Shown here one piece after another: positions 1-8,536 of a stretch of 64,000 nucleotides of DNA. Position 1 is the stretch's first letter, and every line of letters begins with the position of its first letter. The notes beneath the pieces were generated by a model, which worked only from the letters and a program-made list of their open reading frames with translations, was not told the DNA's origin and did no database searches. The DNA lies in contig NZ_RZRU01000011.1 in the NCBI RefSeq assembly GCF_003997495.1, positions 62,001 through 126,000 of the forward strand, read 5' to 3'. This DNA comes from Mesorhizobium sp. M7A.F.Ca.US.008.03.1.1 (GTDB lineage: Bacteria; Pseudomonadota; Alphaproteobacteria; Rhizobiales; Rhizobiaceae). The translations under genes and the position numbers were made by a program.

Positions 1-2280
1 ATGAACCAAGCTGCACCCACTCCAAAGGAAAACCAGGGCGACCCGGTTGTCCGCATTGATGCCCGGCTAAAAGTTACCGGACAGGCCGACTATCCCGCCG
101 ACATAGTCACGGCCAACGTCGCCTACGGTGCCCTTGCCACCAGCAGCATTGCCCGGGGCAAGGTTTCGGAACTTCACACGAGAGACGCCAGGGCCGTACC
201 TGGTGTGCTGGACATCGTCAGCTATGGCGATATGGACAAGACCGACAAGCCGAAATTCGGCAACACCGGCGCAAGTTCGATCGGGCCCTTGCACGACAAG
301 ACGGTTTTTCACGACGGTCAGATCGTCGCTCTGGTGGTCGCCGAAACCTTCGAGGCGGCGGAGGAAGCAGCGATGTTGATCCGTGCCGACTACGAGAACG
401 AACGGCCCAGCGCCAGCTTTGATTCCAAGGGCGTGAAGATGGAACCGGCCGCCGGCAAAAGCCCTATGTTCAAGGAGGATGCGAAGGCCGGTGACTTCGA
501 CGCCGCCTGGGCGGATGCGACGGTGAAGATCGACGAAAAATATTCGACGCCGACCCAGCATCATAATCCGATCGAGCTGTTTTCGACCACGGCCATATGG
601 CAGGGCGACCAGTTGACGATACACGAGCCCAGCCAGAATGTTACGGGCTGGAAGGTGGAACTGGCACGCCAACTGAAGCTCGATCCGGCCAATGTGCGGA
701 TCGTCAGTCCCTATATCGGCGGTGCCTTCGGCTCCAAGGGGCCGATGACGGCACGCACTGCGATCGTTGCCGTCGCGGCGCGGCGGATCGGCCGGCCGGT
801 TCGTTGCGTCGTCAATCGCATGCAAGCTTTCGGTACGCAGACCTATCGAGCCGAAACGCGGCATCGGATCCGCATGGGCGCCCGCAAGGACGGCCGCATC
901 ACGGCGTTCGGACATGAGGCCTGGGAGGTGACGTCACGCCCTGATCCTTATGTCGTCGGCGGAACGTCCGCCACCGCGCGCATGTACGATTACGGCTCCG
1001 TTCTGACGCATGTTTCGCTGGTTCATGCCGATCGCAACACGCCTGGCTATATGCGATCGCCGCCGGAGACGCCTTATGTCTACGCGCTGGAAAACGCCAT
1101 GGATGAAATGGCCGTGGCCCTCGGCATGGATCCTGTCGAGTTTCGTCGCATCAATGAACCGGAGAAGGAGCCGATCGGAGGCAAGCCATTTTCCAGTCGC
1201 TCACTCATCAAGTGCTACGACCAGGCGTCGGATGCCTTTGGCTGGTCGAAGCGCGACCCCAGGATCGGCTCGATGCGCGACGGCGATTGGCTGGTCGGGA
1301 TGGGTTGTGCGACGGCAATCTATCCGACTGCCGCCGCACCCTGCGCGGCCAGGGTTCGTCTCACCGCCGATGGCGAGGTCCGGGTCCAGTGCGGCTCGCA
1401 TGAAATCGGCACCGGCATTCGCACCATCGCCGGCCAGATGGCGGCCGAAAGGCTGGGGGTCGGCATGGACAAGGTCAGCGTCGAGATGGGCGACAGTGCC
1501 TTGCCGCCGGCTCCCGTGTCGGGCGGATCGATCTCGACCGCCAGTGTCTGCTCGGCGGTCATGAAAGCCTGCGACGCGATACGCGAAAAGCTGTTCGCAG
1601 CCGCTGCGGGCAGGGGAGCTCCGCTGGCTGGTTCGGGCAATGCGAAGCTGGACTTGAAGGACGAAGAGGTCGTCACCGAGACCGGCAAATCCGCAAAGCT
1701 GGCCGATGTCTTCAAGGCCATGCAGGTCGGCGCCCTCGAAGAATATGCCGAGTTTGCGCCGAAGGGTTCTTCGCCTGAAGCCTTGGGGAAACTCTATGCC
1801 GGACAGTCGGAGTTTCATGGTGGAGAGAACGACGAAGATTCGGTCAAATATGCCTTTGGCGCCGAGTTCGTCGAAGTGCGCATCAACAGCTATACACGCG
1901 AAATCCGGGTGCCGCGCATCGTCGGAGCCTTCGCTGCCGGGCGCATCATGAACACGCGCACCGCGCGCAGCCAACTGATGGGTGGCATGATCTGGGGCAT
2001 CGGCCAGGCGTTGCACGAGGCGACGGAAACCGATCAGCGATACGCGCGCTACGTCAATCGCGACCTGCAGGACTATCTCGTGCCGGTCAACGCCGACATC
2101 AAACAGGTCGACGTTATCCTGGTCCCCGAAATCGACCATCAGGTCAATCCTGCCGGCGTCAAGGGCTTGGGCGAACTCGGCAATGTCGGAACGGCTGCTG
2201 CCGTGGCGAGTGCCGTCTATCACGCCACCGGCAAGCGCATTCGCGATCTGCCGATCAGAATAGACGATTTGATAGACTGA
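1..2280 (+). CDS. Xanthine dehydrogenase family molybdopterin-binding subunit (PaoC/YagR-like aldehyde oxidoreductase)
   Basis: This 759-residue protein is the large subunit that carries molybdopterin and oxidises an aldehyde or N-heterocycle in a three-subunit molybdenum hydroxylase. It matches PaoC along its length: an N-terminal ald/xan dehydrogenase domain (about residues 15-130, RIDARLKVTGQADY), then the two cofactor-binding domains (GGAFGSKG near 240, HEIGTG near 470). The catalytic glutamate of the family is present as E725 in GVKGLGELG near the C-terminus. The ATG is the first base of the window, and the protein begins as expected for this family. The [2Fe-2S] and FAD partners usually encoded just upstream would lie outside the window. 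A broken RidA gene follows 23 bp downstream. Substrate unknown. The moaA, mobA and mobB genes near 58-63 kb would help make its cofactor. Confidence 0.9.
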   Translation: MNQAAPTPKENQGDPVVRIDARLKVTGQADYPADIVTANVAYGALATSSIARGKVSELHTRDARAVPGVLDIVSYGDMDKTDKPKFGNTGASSIGPLHDKTVFHDGQIVALVVAETFEAAEEAAMLIRADYENERPSASFDSKGVKMEPAAGKSPMFKEDAKAGDFDAAWADATVKIDEKYSTPTQHHNPIELFSTTAIWQGDQLTIHEPSQNVTGWKVELARQLKLDPANVRIVSPYIGGAFGSKGPMTARTAIVAVAARRIGRPVRCVVNRMQAFGTQTYRAETRHRIRMGARKDGRITAFGHEAWEVTSRPDPYVVGGTSATARMYDYGSVLTHVSLVHADRNTPGYMRSPPETPYVYALENAMDEMAVALGMDPVEFRRINEPEKEPIGGKPFSSRSLIKCYDQASDAFGWSKRDPRIGSMRDGDWLVGMGCATAIYPTAAAPCAARVRLTADGEVRVQCGSHEIGTGIRTIAGQMAAERLGVGMDKVSVEMGDSALPPAPVSGGSISTASVCSAVMKACDAIREKLFAAAAGRGAPLAGSGNAKLDLKDEEVVTETGKSAKLADVFKAMQVGALEEYAEFAPKGSSPEALGKLYAGQSEFHGGENDEDSVKYAFGAEFVEVRINSYTREIRVPRIVGAFAAGRIMNTRTARSQLMGGMIWGIGQALHEATETDQRYARYVNRDLQDYLVPVNADIKQVDVILVPEIDHQVNPAGVKGLGELGNVGTAAAVASAVYHATGKRIRDLPIRIDDLID

Positions 2281-2303
2281 CGATCAAGAGCTCTGGACGG
2301 AGC

Positions 2304-2766
2304 ATGGAACTCGTAACCCATAGGAAATTCAAAAACGGCAGGTTGATGCCGTGGGGAAAAGGCACGGTCGTCACCGGAGCAAAGGGATTTGTCTACCTTT
2401 GCGGAAATACGGCAACCGCCGAAAATTACGATCCTGCCGTAAAGAGAGGAGGGGGCTTCACTGGCGATGCGGCGGCACAGTGGCGCGCAATTCTGGCGAA
2501 CATCAAATCAGATATGGGAAGAACTCGGCAGCGCGCTCGACTACCTCATCCGGCTGACCTTCTTCATCAAGGGGCCATTTCCCGATGGCGGCGTTCTGAG
2601 TTCACCCAATTTTCGTCTCGACGTGCTGGACGAGTTCTTTGCCGAGCATTGCCCGAAGCACTGCAGCTATAACAACCCGCCGCCCTCGGAGGTGATCGGG
2701 GTTGCAGCGCTTGCGCAAGCCGACATCGTCGTTGAAATTGTCGCGGTGGCGGCGTTGCCTGACTGA
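2304..2766 (+). pseudogene. RidA/YjgF-family protein, frameshifted
   Basis: Two overlapping frames together spell one RidA-like protein (enamine/imine deaminase fold). The first frame covers the N-terminus (LVTHRKFKNG, GKGTVVTGAKGFVYLCGNTA). The second covers the rest (EELGSALDYLIRLTFFIK, VIGVAALAQADIVVEIVAVA). The switch falls in a GGG run at 2516-2518: removing one G joins DM to EELG in frame. The residue aligned with the substrate-binding Arg of RidA (R105 in E. coli) appears to be Ser or Pro, while the later Glu is kept, so even the repaired protein might not be a classical deaminase. It sits directly after the molybdenum oxidase subunit. A sequencing error in the G run is possible. Confidence 0.7.
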
Positions 2767-2808
2767 AAAGTTTTCGCGTGACAGCTTAGTTGCCTTGGCT
2801 CTTGAGTG

Positions 2809-4518
2809 TCACTCCGGGGCTGTGGCGGGAGCCGTGTAACGGCGGCGCACAGCATCAAGCACCCGCTTGCGGCTCTCCTCCGCCGACAGGGTCTTGTCTT
2901 CTTCCGCCTCGGCGGTTTCGCGCGCCAGGCCCTTGTCCCTGATCTGATGTCGAAACCATTTGGAATAGTCGCCGGTGCGCAAATGAAACTCCCAGGTCTT
3001 GTCGTCTATGCCCTCGGCGATCTGAGCGAAGATCATCAGATTGTGAGCCCTGAGATTCATCGCATTGTCAGGGCCATGGAAATAGAAGCTGCCGGCTTCG
3101 TCGAGCTGGCCTTCGGCATATTTCCGGCTGTGCCGCTTGAGTGACTGACGTGGTTCGACCACCTTGACCGTCTTGACTTTCTTGCCCGTCTGCGGCCGCC
3201 AGAACAGCACGCGCGCACCCTTGGGGCCGGGGATGTCCTTTGGCGGCTCAATGCCGGTCTCCTTGCAGAAGACCTTCACAACGTCCTTCGCCTTGGGGCC
3301 AAGCGCAATGATGGCTGTCACAAGGCGCAAGGCGTCTGTCGAGATCGCCTCGGGGTGAACGGTGATCAGGATTGTGCCCGGCAATTCCAATGACAAGACC
3401 GCCCGCGTATCGTCGCGCCGCTTGGGCAGAAGATGATGCGCTTCATCGATGACGAGCCAGTGCGGTCTCGCGGTGCGCCGGCGGAAACTGCTGAGGCCAG
3501 GCAGCAGGTCGGCAAAGAAATCCGGCCTCTCGTCGACGCGCAGCGCCAGTCCATTGACGACAACGTTGCTGTCGGCTTGGGCGATCAGATCCAGCACCTG
3601 CGCCTTTGTCGGCGCGCTTGAGCCGTCTCCCAGGCGAACGGCGCCTTCGAGGCCGTCATAGTCGCCCTCGGGATCGAACACACAGAACTGAAAGCCGCTT
3701 TCGACGAAGCGTTCCGTCAGCGCGGTGGCCAAGGTGGATTTACCGATGCCGGAACTCCCGGCAATGAGGATCGTATCACTCGGCGACAGGAAGATGTCAC
3801 CGCCTCCAGATGATCCAAGAACGATGCCGTCATGGCGCCTCGGTACTATCGCGTGATCACGCTTTATCAGCTTTGCGATGAGTTGCTCCACGCCTTTGCC
3901 GCGGACGCCACGCATGACCAGGTTGGCTGTATCCTTGACCGCCGGAATTGCGTTGTCGACGGCGGCGCTGCAGCCACAGGCTTGCAGGAACGCGTGGTCG
4001 TTCTCGGCGTCACCGACGCCGACGACGTTGTGCGGCGAAAGTCGAAGGTCCTGAAGGGCCGCAGCGAGCCCGGTGGCTTTGTTGATGCCGCTCGGCAGGA
4101 TCATCACCGCGCCCTTGTTGAAGATGATTTCCAGTTCGAGGCCCATCTTCTTGATGACGTCGAGCACGGCCGCCTGATGGGGTTCCCAGGTCGCGACGAT
4201 CGATCGCCCGACCGAAAGCGGCTTGACGCCCCGCCTCTTCAATCTGGCGACGAATTTAGGCTCGGGCGATGGGGCGATCACCCGTTCTTCCTCGCTGGCC
4301 GGCGTGTAGATCATCGCGCCATTCTCAGCGACGACCTTGTCGAAGAGGCTAAGCTCGGGAAAGACGCGCTTGAGATCGGGCAGTTCACGCCCGGTGACGA
4401 GAACCAGCTTGCGGCCGCTTTTCTTGAACCGCTCAAGCGCGACGAGCGTCTTCTTGGCGACGATGCCATCATGAGCCAGCGTGCCGTCATAGTCTGTCGC
4501 CAATGCAATGAAATACAT
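2809..4518 (-). CDS. HAD-IIB phosphatase fused to a HerA-like (DUF87) ATPase
   Basis: This 569-residue protein has two enzymatic halves. Residues 1-215 form a Cof-type HAD hydrolase: nucleophile motif DYDGT (D9, D11), VTGRE, the Lys region GINKATG (K147) and the metal motif GVGDAEND (D170). Residues about 240-450 form a RecA-fold ATPase of the HerA/DUF87 type: Walker A GSSGIGKST (254-262) and Walker B WLVIDEAHH (354-362). A charged C-terminal region (about 450-569) has no domain I recognise. All key residues of both enzymes are present, so neither half looks degenerate. The gene stands alone, divergent from the DUF892 gene. A link between dephosphorylation (perhaps of a sugar phosphate) and an ATP-driven motor is inferred only from the fusion. 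The substrate is unknown. Confidence 0.85.
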   Translation of the reverse strand: MYFIALATDYDGTLAHDGIVAKKTLVALERFKKSGRKLVLVTGRELPDLKRVFPELSLFDKVVAENGAMIYTPASEEERVIAPSPEPKFVARLKRRGVKPLSVGRSIVATWEPHQAAVLDVIKKMGLELEIIFNKGAVMILPSGINKATGLAAALQDLRLSPHNVVGVGDAENDHAFLQACGCSAAVDNAIPAVKDTANLVMRGVRGKGVEQLIAKLIKRDHAIVPRRHDGIVLGSSGGGDIFLSPSDTILIAGSSGIGKSTLATALTERFVESGFQFCVFDPEGDYDGLEGAVRLGDGSSAPTKAQVLDLIAQADSNVVVNGLALRVDERPDFFADLLPGLSSFRRRTARPHWLVIDEAHHLLPKRRDDTRAVLSLELPGTILITVHPEAISTDALRLVTAIIALGPKAKDVVKVFCKETGIEPPKDIPGPKGARVLFWRPQTGKKVKTVKVVEPRQSLKRHSRKYAEGQLDEAGSFYFHGPDNAMNLRAHNLMIFAQIAEGIDDKTWEFHLRTGDYSKWFRHQIRDKGLARETAEAEEDKTLSAEESRKRVLDAVRRRYTAPATAPE

Positions 4519-4633
4519 TCCGCCGACCTTCTCGTTCCGGTTGCTCTGCGGCTAGAACGTGTGATCGAGACAAAGGCTCCCCAACGACCGGATCGCAGAT
4601 CTTGGAGAAGGGGACGGTTCGCCCTCGGAATCA

Positions 4634-4658
4634 GGAACTCCTTCGGTGCCGGCACGTT
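4634..4658 (+). promoter_or_regulatory. EcfG (RpoE2)-type general stress promoter
   Basis: GGAAC at 4634-4638 and CGTT at 4655-4658 are separated by exactly 16 bp. This is the consensus recognised by the alphaproteobacterial general stress sigma factor EcfG. It lies about 90 bp upstream of the DUF892 start, in the right orientation. DUF892 proteins are typical stress genes, which supports the call. No transcription data. Confidence 0.65.
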
Positions 4659-4750
4659 GACCAGACAAGCCGGGAACCGTCCCGGTCTTTGCTGGCGGCG
4701 CGCAAACCCCGTCGCCGAAATCCACACCAGGTGCAATGAAAGGTAAGGCC

Positions 4751-5257
4751 ATGGGCTTCTTTTCGAAGGACATCAAGACACTCGACGATCTCTTCGTGCA
4801 CACGCTGCGCGACATCTATTACGCCGAAAAGCAGATCGAGAAGGCACTGCCGAAGATGATCGACAAGGCAACCGACGCGCAATTGAAAGCCGGATTTGAA
4901 AAACACCTCGACCAGACGAGAGGCCACATCGAGCGCGTCGAACAGGTGTTTGAGTTGCATGGCGTCAAGGCCAAGGAGGTCAACTGTCCGGCAATCGACG
5001 GCATTCTCGAGGAGGCCGACGATGTGAGCGGTGACGTCGATGACAAGGAGGTTCTCGACGCCGCGCTGATTGCTTCGGCGCAGGCCGTCGAACACTACGA
5101 GATGACCCGCTACGGCACGCTCATCGCCTGGGCCAAGCAGCTTGGCCGCACCGACTGCGCCAATGTGCTGGCCAAGAACCTCAGGGAAGAACAGGCGACC
5201 GATCGCAAGCTCACCGAAATGGCGGAAAGCAAGATCAACCTGCAGGCAGCCGAATAA
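4751..5257 (+). CDS. DUF892 (YciE/YciF-like) ferritin-like protein
   Basis: A 168-residue all-helical protein of the YciF/YciE family, which adopts a ferritin-like four-helix bundle. It starts with the family-typical MGFFSKDIKTLDDLF and contains the Glu/His-rich helices expected for a diiron site (IYYAEKQIEKALPKM, HLDQTRGHIERVEQVF, AVEHYEMTRYGTLI, LREEQATDRKLTEMAE). I chose the ATG at 4751, not the one at 4736, because AAAGGTAAG sits just upstream as a ribosome site and the shorter protein matches the family. The EcfG-type promoter at 4634 suggests induction by general stress. A strong hairpin at 5264-5297 ends the unit. The biochemical activity of the family is unsettled. Confidence 0.88.
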   Translation: MGFFSKDIKTLDDLFVHTLRDIYYAEKQIEKALPKMIDKATDAQLKAGFEKHLDQTRGHIERVEQVFELHGVKAKEVNCPAIDGILEEADDVSGDVDDKEVLDAALIASAQAVEHYEMTRYGTLIAWAKQLGRTDCANVLAKNLREEQATDRKLTEMAESKINLQAAE

Positions 5258-5263
5258 GGCTGC

Positions 5264-5297
5264 CATCCGGCCGGCTGGTAACTCGGCCGGCCGGATG
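5264..5297. terminator. Strong hairpin between converging genes
   Basis: A perfect 12-bp inverted repeat, CATCCGGCCGGC (5264-5275) and GCCGGCCGGATG (5286-5297), with a 10-nt loop. It starts 6 bp after the DUF892 stop and precedes the end of the converging microprotein gene, so it may terminate both. No clear T-run. Confidence 0.6.
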
Positions 5298-5314
5298 CCT
5301 AGGTTTCCACTCCG

Positions 5315-5464
5315 TCAGCGGGACGGGTCGACGCCCAGGGCCGCTGATTGCTTGCGCAGCGCCTCACCGTCATCCTGCGGCACATGCCGAGCGGATCCTG
5401 CAGTTTCCGCGTAGATGCGGTACGCTACACAAGCGAGCGCCACCATGAAAAGCAGACGGCCCAT
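5315..5464 (-). CDS. Small single-span membrane protein (49 aa)
   Basis: A 49-residue peptide beginning MGRLLFMVALACVAYRIYA: a hydrophobic N-terminal segment (about residues 3-17) followed by a charged soluble tail ending in DPSR. The ATG at 5464 lies 2 bp after the stop of the upstream SDR gene. The sequence GGAGGGTAC that encodes the end of that gene doubles as its ribosome site, so translation is probably coupled. I do not recognise a family. Function unknown; the coupling suggests expression with the SDR. Confidence 0.6.
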   Translation of the reverse strand: MGRLLFMVALACVAYRIYAETAGSARHVPQDDGEALRKQSAALGVDPSR

Positions 5465-5466
5465 CC

Positions 5467-6438
5467 TCAGTACCCTCCGACGACCGGCAAGATCTCGCCG
5501 GTGATGTAGCTCGAGCAATGCGACGAGGCGAGGAACACATAGGCCGGCGCGAGTTCTTCCGGTTGCGCGGGTCGTTTCATTGGCGTGTCCGCGCCGAATT
5601 TCGAGACGTCGTCGGCTTCCTTGTCGGACGGATTGAGCGGCGTCCACACCGGACCCGGTGCTACCGCATTCACCCTTATGCCCTTGCCGATGAGATTGCC
5701 CGACAGGGCCCGCGTGAAGGCATGGATGCCGCCCTTCGTCATCGAATAGTCGACCAGCTGTTTTGAGCCGTCGATACCGGTTACCGAACCGGTGTTGATG
5801 ATCGCCGAACCGGGCTTCATGTGCGGCACCGCTTCCTGCGCCATATGAAAATAGCCGTAAAGATTGGTCTTCAGCGTCGTGTCGAAATGTTCTTCGGTCA
5901 GCTCGCCGAAATCGCTGGAATGGATCTGGAACGCAGCGTTGTTGACCAGCACGTCGATGCGGCCGAACTTTTCAACGGTCTCCATGACCGCCTTGTGGCA
6001 GTGGCTGCGTTCGCTGACATCGGCCTTGATCAGAATGCAGCGTCGTCCCTCCTTTTCCACCGCGGATTTGGTTTCTTCAGCATCCTTGTCCTCGGTCAGA
6101 TAGACGATCGCGACGTCGGCGCCCTCGCGGGCGAACAACACCGCCACCGAGCGGCCGATGCCGGAATCGCCGCCGGTGATGAGTGCTACCTTTTGGTCGA
6201 GTTTTTTCGATCCGAGATAGTACGGCGCATCGTAAAGCGGCTCCGGCTCTAGCGCCCATTCATGCCCCGGTTTGGGCTGATGTTGCTCAGGGAAGGGGGG
6301 CTCGGGATATTCACGGGCGCCAGCCTGCATGGCGCCTCGCTGCTTCCCGTCGCTTTTCGATTTGTCCTTGGAATCTATGCCACGTTGGATATGGCGCTGC
6401 TTGGCCGCTTCACCGGCTATTTCCGACTTCATCTGCAT
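5467..6438 (-). CDS. SDR family oxidoreductase (YghA / general stress protein 39-like)
   Basis: A 323-residue short-chain dehydrogenase with an N-terminal extension of about 80 residues (charged, ending PEPLYDAPYYLGSKKL), which is typical of the YghA/GSP39 branch. The core shows the nucleotide-binding TGGDSGIG (about 88-95), the NNAA motif, a catalytic Ser in INTGSVTG and the YSMTKGG active site, so it should be an active NAD(P)H-dependent reductase. The start at 6438 is chosen over the ATG 10 codons upstream because AAGGAG precedes it by about 8 nt. Proteins of this type are often stress-induced, and the DUF892 gene next door has a stress promoter, but I found no EcfG site upstream of this gene. 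Substrate unknown. Confidence 0.88.
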   Translation of the reverse strand: MQMKSEIAGEAAKQRHIQRGIDSKDKSKSDGKQRGAMQAGAREYPEPPFPEQHQPKPGHEWALEPEPLYDAPYYLGSKKLDQKVALITGGDSGIGRSVAVLFAREGADVAIVYLTEDKDAEETKSAVEKEGRRCILIKADVSERSHCHKAVMETVEKFGRIDVLVNNAAFQIHSSDFGELTEEHFDTTLKTNLYGYFHMAQEAVPHMKPGSAIINTGSVTGIDGSKQLVDYSMTKGGIHAFTRALSGNLIGKGIRVNAVAPGPVWTPLNPSDKEADDVSKFGADTPMKRPAQPEELAPAYVFLASSHCSSYITGEILPVVGGY

Positions 6439-6939
6439 GATCGTCTCCTTGGCTTGGAAAGGAAACAACGCATGTCAGGCAAAAAGGTTTGCACAAAAGA
6501 TCGACTGCCGAGAGGATTCCGACCAGCGTTTGGCGATGCGTAACGACGATGTCGCCAGTTGCAACAATTCAGCTGCAATGCAGCCGCGCCAGCCACCGGC
6601 GCGGTGGCATCGAGCACCCGGGGCTTGCCCGCTGCCTGCGCCGCCTTGGAGGCGAGCCAGACGTACAGCTGCGCGTTCACAATATCGAACCGATATTTCG
6701 AAGCCTGACGTCTCCAGGCTGAAGCCTCCAAACTCCTTGCCGAGGAACTGGAAAGTGGAGTCGGGGGATGTCGGGGACCGCCGCATCCATACAGCCAGCC
6801 AGCCATATCGGAAAGTCGCATAAGATAGATTATGGAACTAACGCATCGGCCAAGAACTGGAAATTGCCGCTGATTTTCACAGGCTTGATCCAATCCTGGC
6901 GTATTGCCTTGAGCGGATAGCCAACGCTAGGCTGTCGAA
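6439..6939. other. Intergenic region, no supported gene
   Basis: About 500 bp between the divergent SDR and GNAT genes. Open frames of 100-150 codons exist on the minus strand (for example the one over 6475-6786), but they lack ribosome sites and any family resemblance. I see no terminator, tRNA or repeat. Confidence 0.5.
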
Positions 6940-7698
6940 ATGAAGATGGCAAACAGCGGGATCGAAGCGGCGATCGAGGTGTTCGTGCATGGCTTCAGCG
7001 CCGACAGAAGCAGCACCTTTCCTTACGAGGCCAGCCGCGTTGGACCGTTGTGGCTGATGCGCGACGCCGAGCGCAAGAATCCTCGCGACTACCGCGGCGA
7101 AGAATGGGTCGTCCATGACGTCGCCGCTCAAGAAGCCGATGCCATCGTGCGGCAGCATGCACGGCCGGGCTTTGCCATTTCCGTTGTGATCGCGAACGAG
7201 GATCCGGATGGGCCGACACGAACCGCCTACAAAGCTCTCGGCTCCCGGCTGCTTCGGACCGAAGGCTTTTTCGTCCACCGATTGCGCCGGATTCCCAGCT
7301 CGCCGGCGGTTGTTTCGATCGAACGCGTGCGGACAGCCGAACGGGCGGCGCAGTTGGCAAAGATCATCCGCAGGCAGCCGGTCCCGGATCATTTGCTCGG
7401 CGACAGCGCGCCGTTCCGCCAGTATGTGGCAGTCGATGGCGCCGATATCGTTGGGCGCGTTCGCAGCCTGGATGCCGTGGGAGCCACCTGGTGTTCGAGC
7501 ATGTATGTCGAGCCGTCGCACCGGCGTCGCGGCATTGGCCAGGCTTTGATCTCGAAGATGTTGCACGACGATCGGGCTTTTGGGTCGAGATGCTCGGCGC
7601 TGGCTGCGACCCACGCCGGGGCATTGCTTTATCCCCGGATGGGCTACGAACGGATTGGAACGCTGCTGATATTTGCACTAAGTAGCCGAAAGCCGTGA
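6940..7698 (+). CDS. GNAT family N-acetyltransferase
   Basis: A 252-residue protein. The C-terminal half (about 135-245) is a GNAT fold: CSSMYVEPSHRRRGIGQALI carries the acetyl-CoA-binding R/Q-x-x-G-x-G/A loop, and GALLYPRMGYERIGTLLIF is the usual C-terminal strand region. The N-terminal half (about 1-120) does not resemble a second intact GNAT domain and may recognise substrate. It ends 7 bp from the converging MBL gene. The ribosome site upstream of 6940 is weak, and the second Met (6946) is an alternative start. Substrate unknown. Confidence 0.75.
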   Translation: MKMANSGIEAAIEVFVHGFSADRSSTFPYEASRVGPLWLMRDAERKNPRDYRGEEWVVHDVAAQEADAIVRQHARPGFAISVVIANEDPDGPTRTAYKALGSRLLRTEGFFVHRLRRIPSSPAVVSIERVRTAERAAQLAKIIRRQPVPDHLLGDSAPFRQYVAVDGADIVGRVRSLDAVGATWCSSMYVEPSHRRRGIGQALISKMLHDDRAFGSRCSALAATHAGALLYPRMGYERIGTLLIFALSSRKP

Positions 7699-7705
7699 TG
7701 AAGGT

Positions 7706-8533
7706 CTATTCGCATCGCGCTGATTCATAAGGGATTTCAATCACCATGCCATCATAGGCCGGTTCCACGTTGGCTGGTGTCTCGGCCGTCACGGTGGCGT
7801 AGTCGAGCGGCACATGCATATGCGTCAGCACGGCGTGTCTTGGCGCCAGCTGCTCGATCCATTCAAGCGCTTCGCCAAGTGACAGGTGACTTGGATGCGT
7901 CCGGTACTGCAGCGCGTCGATGATCAGCACGTCGAGGTCCCGAAGCCGTTCGGCGGTGGGTTCCGGAAAGTCGCTGATGTCGGGGCAATAGGCGAGCGCG
8001 CCGATGCGGAAACCGAGCGATACGATGTCGCCGTGGATCTGCGGCAGCGGCTCGAGGATGAGGGTACCCCCCTCTCCTTCGATGACCACCGGCCTGGCGT
8101 GGTCGATGAGATGCGGCCTGACGATCGGCGGATAGGAACTGCCTTGCGGCGTCTCGAAGCAGTATCCGAACGCTTCCCGCAGCCGAAGCATTGTCGCGCT
8201 GTCGGCATGAACATCGATCAGCTGGCGTTGATCGAGGACGAAACCGCGCAGATCGTCGATGCCATGGATATGGTCGGCATGCGGGTGGGTGTAGACGACC
8301 GCATCGACACGTTTAACGCCGGCCAGCAGCATCTGCTGCCGAAAATCCGGCCCTGTATCGATGACGACAGTCGTGCGGCTGCCGTTCGCCGCGATCCGTT
8401 CGACGAGCGCGGCAGTGCGCATGCGCCGGTTCTTGGGGTTATCGGGGTCGCAATTGCCCCAGTCGCCGGTGATGCGCGGCGTACCTGGGGACGAGCCGCA
8501 GCCGAGAATGGTGACGCGCAGCCGGTCGGTCAT
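7706..8533 (-). CDS. MBL-fold metallohydrolase (PhnP-like phosphodiesterase)
   Basis: A 275-residue metallo-beta-lactamase-fold hydrolase. The metal motif HPHADH (H83, H85, D87, H88) is intact, and the N-terminal GCGSSPGTPRITGDWGNCDP is typical of the PhnP-like group that cleaves cyclic nucleotide or phosphate diesters. Further His ligands appear in QIHGD and LTHMH. It is the last gene of the tmk-holB-metG-tatD-MBL run, starting 3 bp after the tatD stop, an arrangement well conserved in rhizobia. A role in phosphonate use is not implied, since no phn genes are nearby. Confidence 0.88.
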   Translation of the reverse strand: MTDRLRVTILGCGSSPGTPRITGDWGNCDPDNPKNRRMRTAALVERIAANGSRTTVVIDTGPDFRQQMLLAGVKRVDAVVYTHPHADHIHGIDDLRGFVLDQRQLIDVHADSATMLRLREAFGYCFETPQGSSYPPIVRPHLIDHARPVVIEGEGGTLILEPLPQIHGDIVSLGFRIGALAYCPDISDFPEPTAERLRDLDVLIIDALQYRTHPSHLSLGEALEWIEQLAPRHAVLTHMHVPLDYATVTAETPANVEPAYDGMVIEIPYESARCE

Positions 8534-8536
8534 CGT

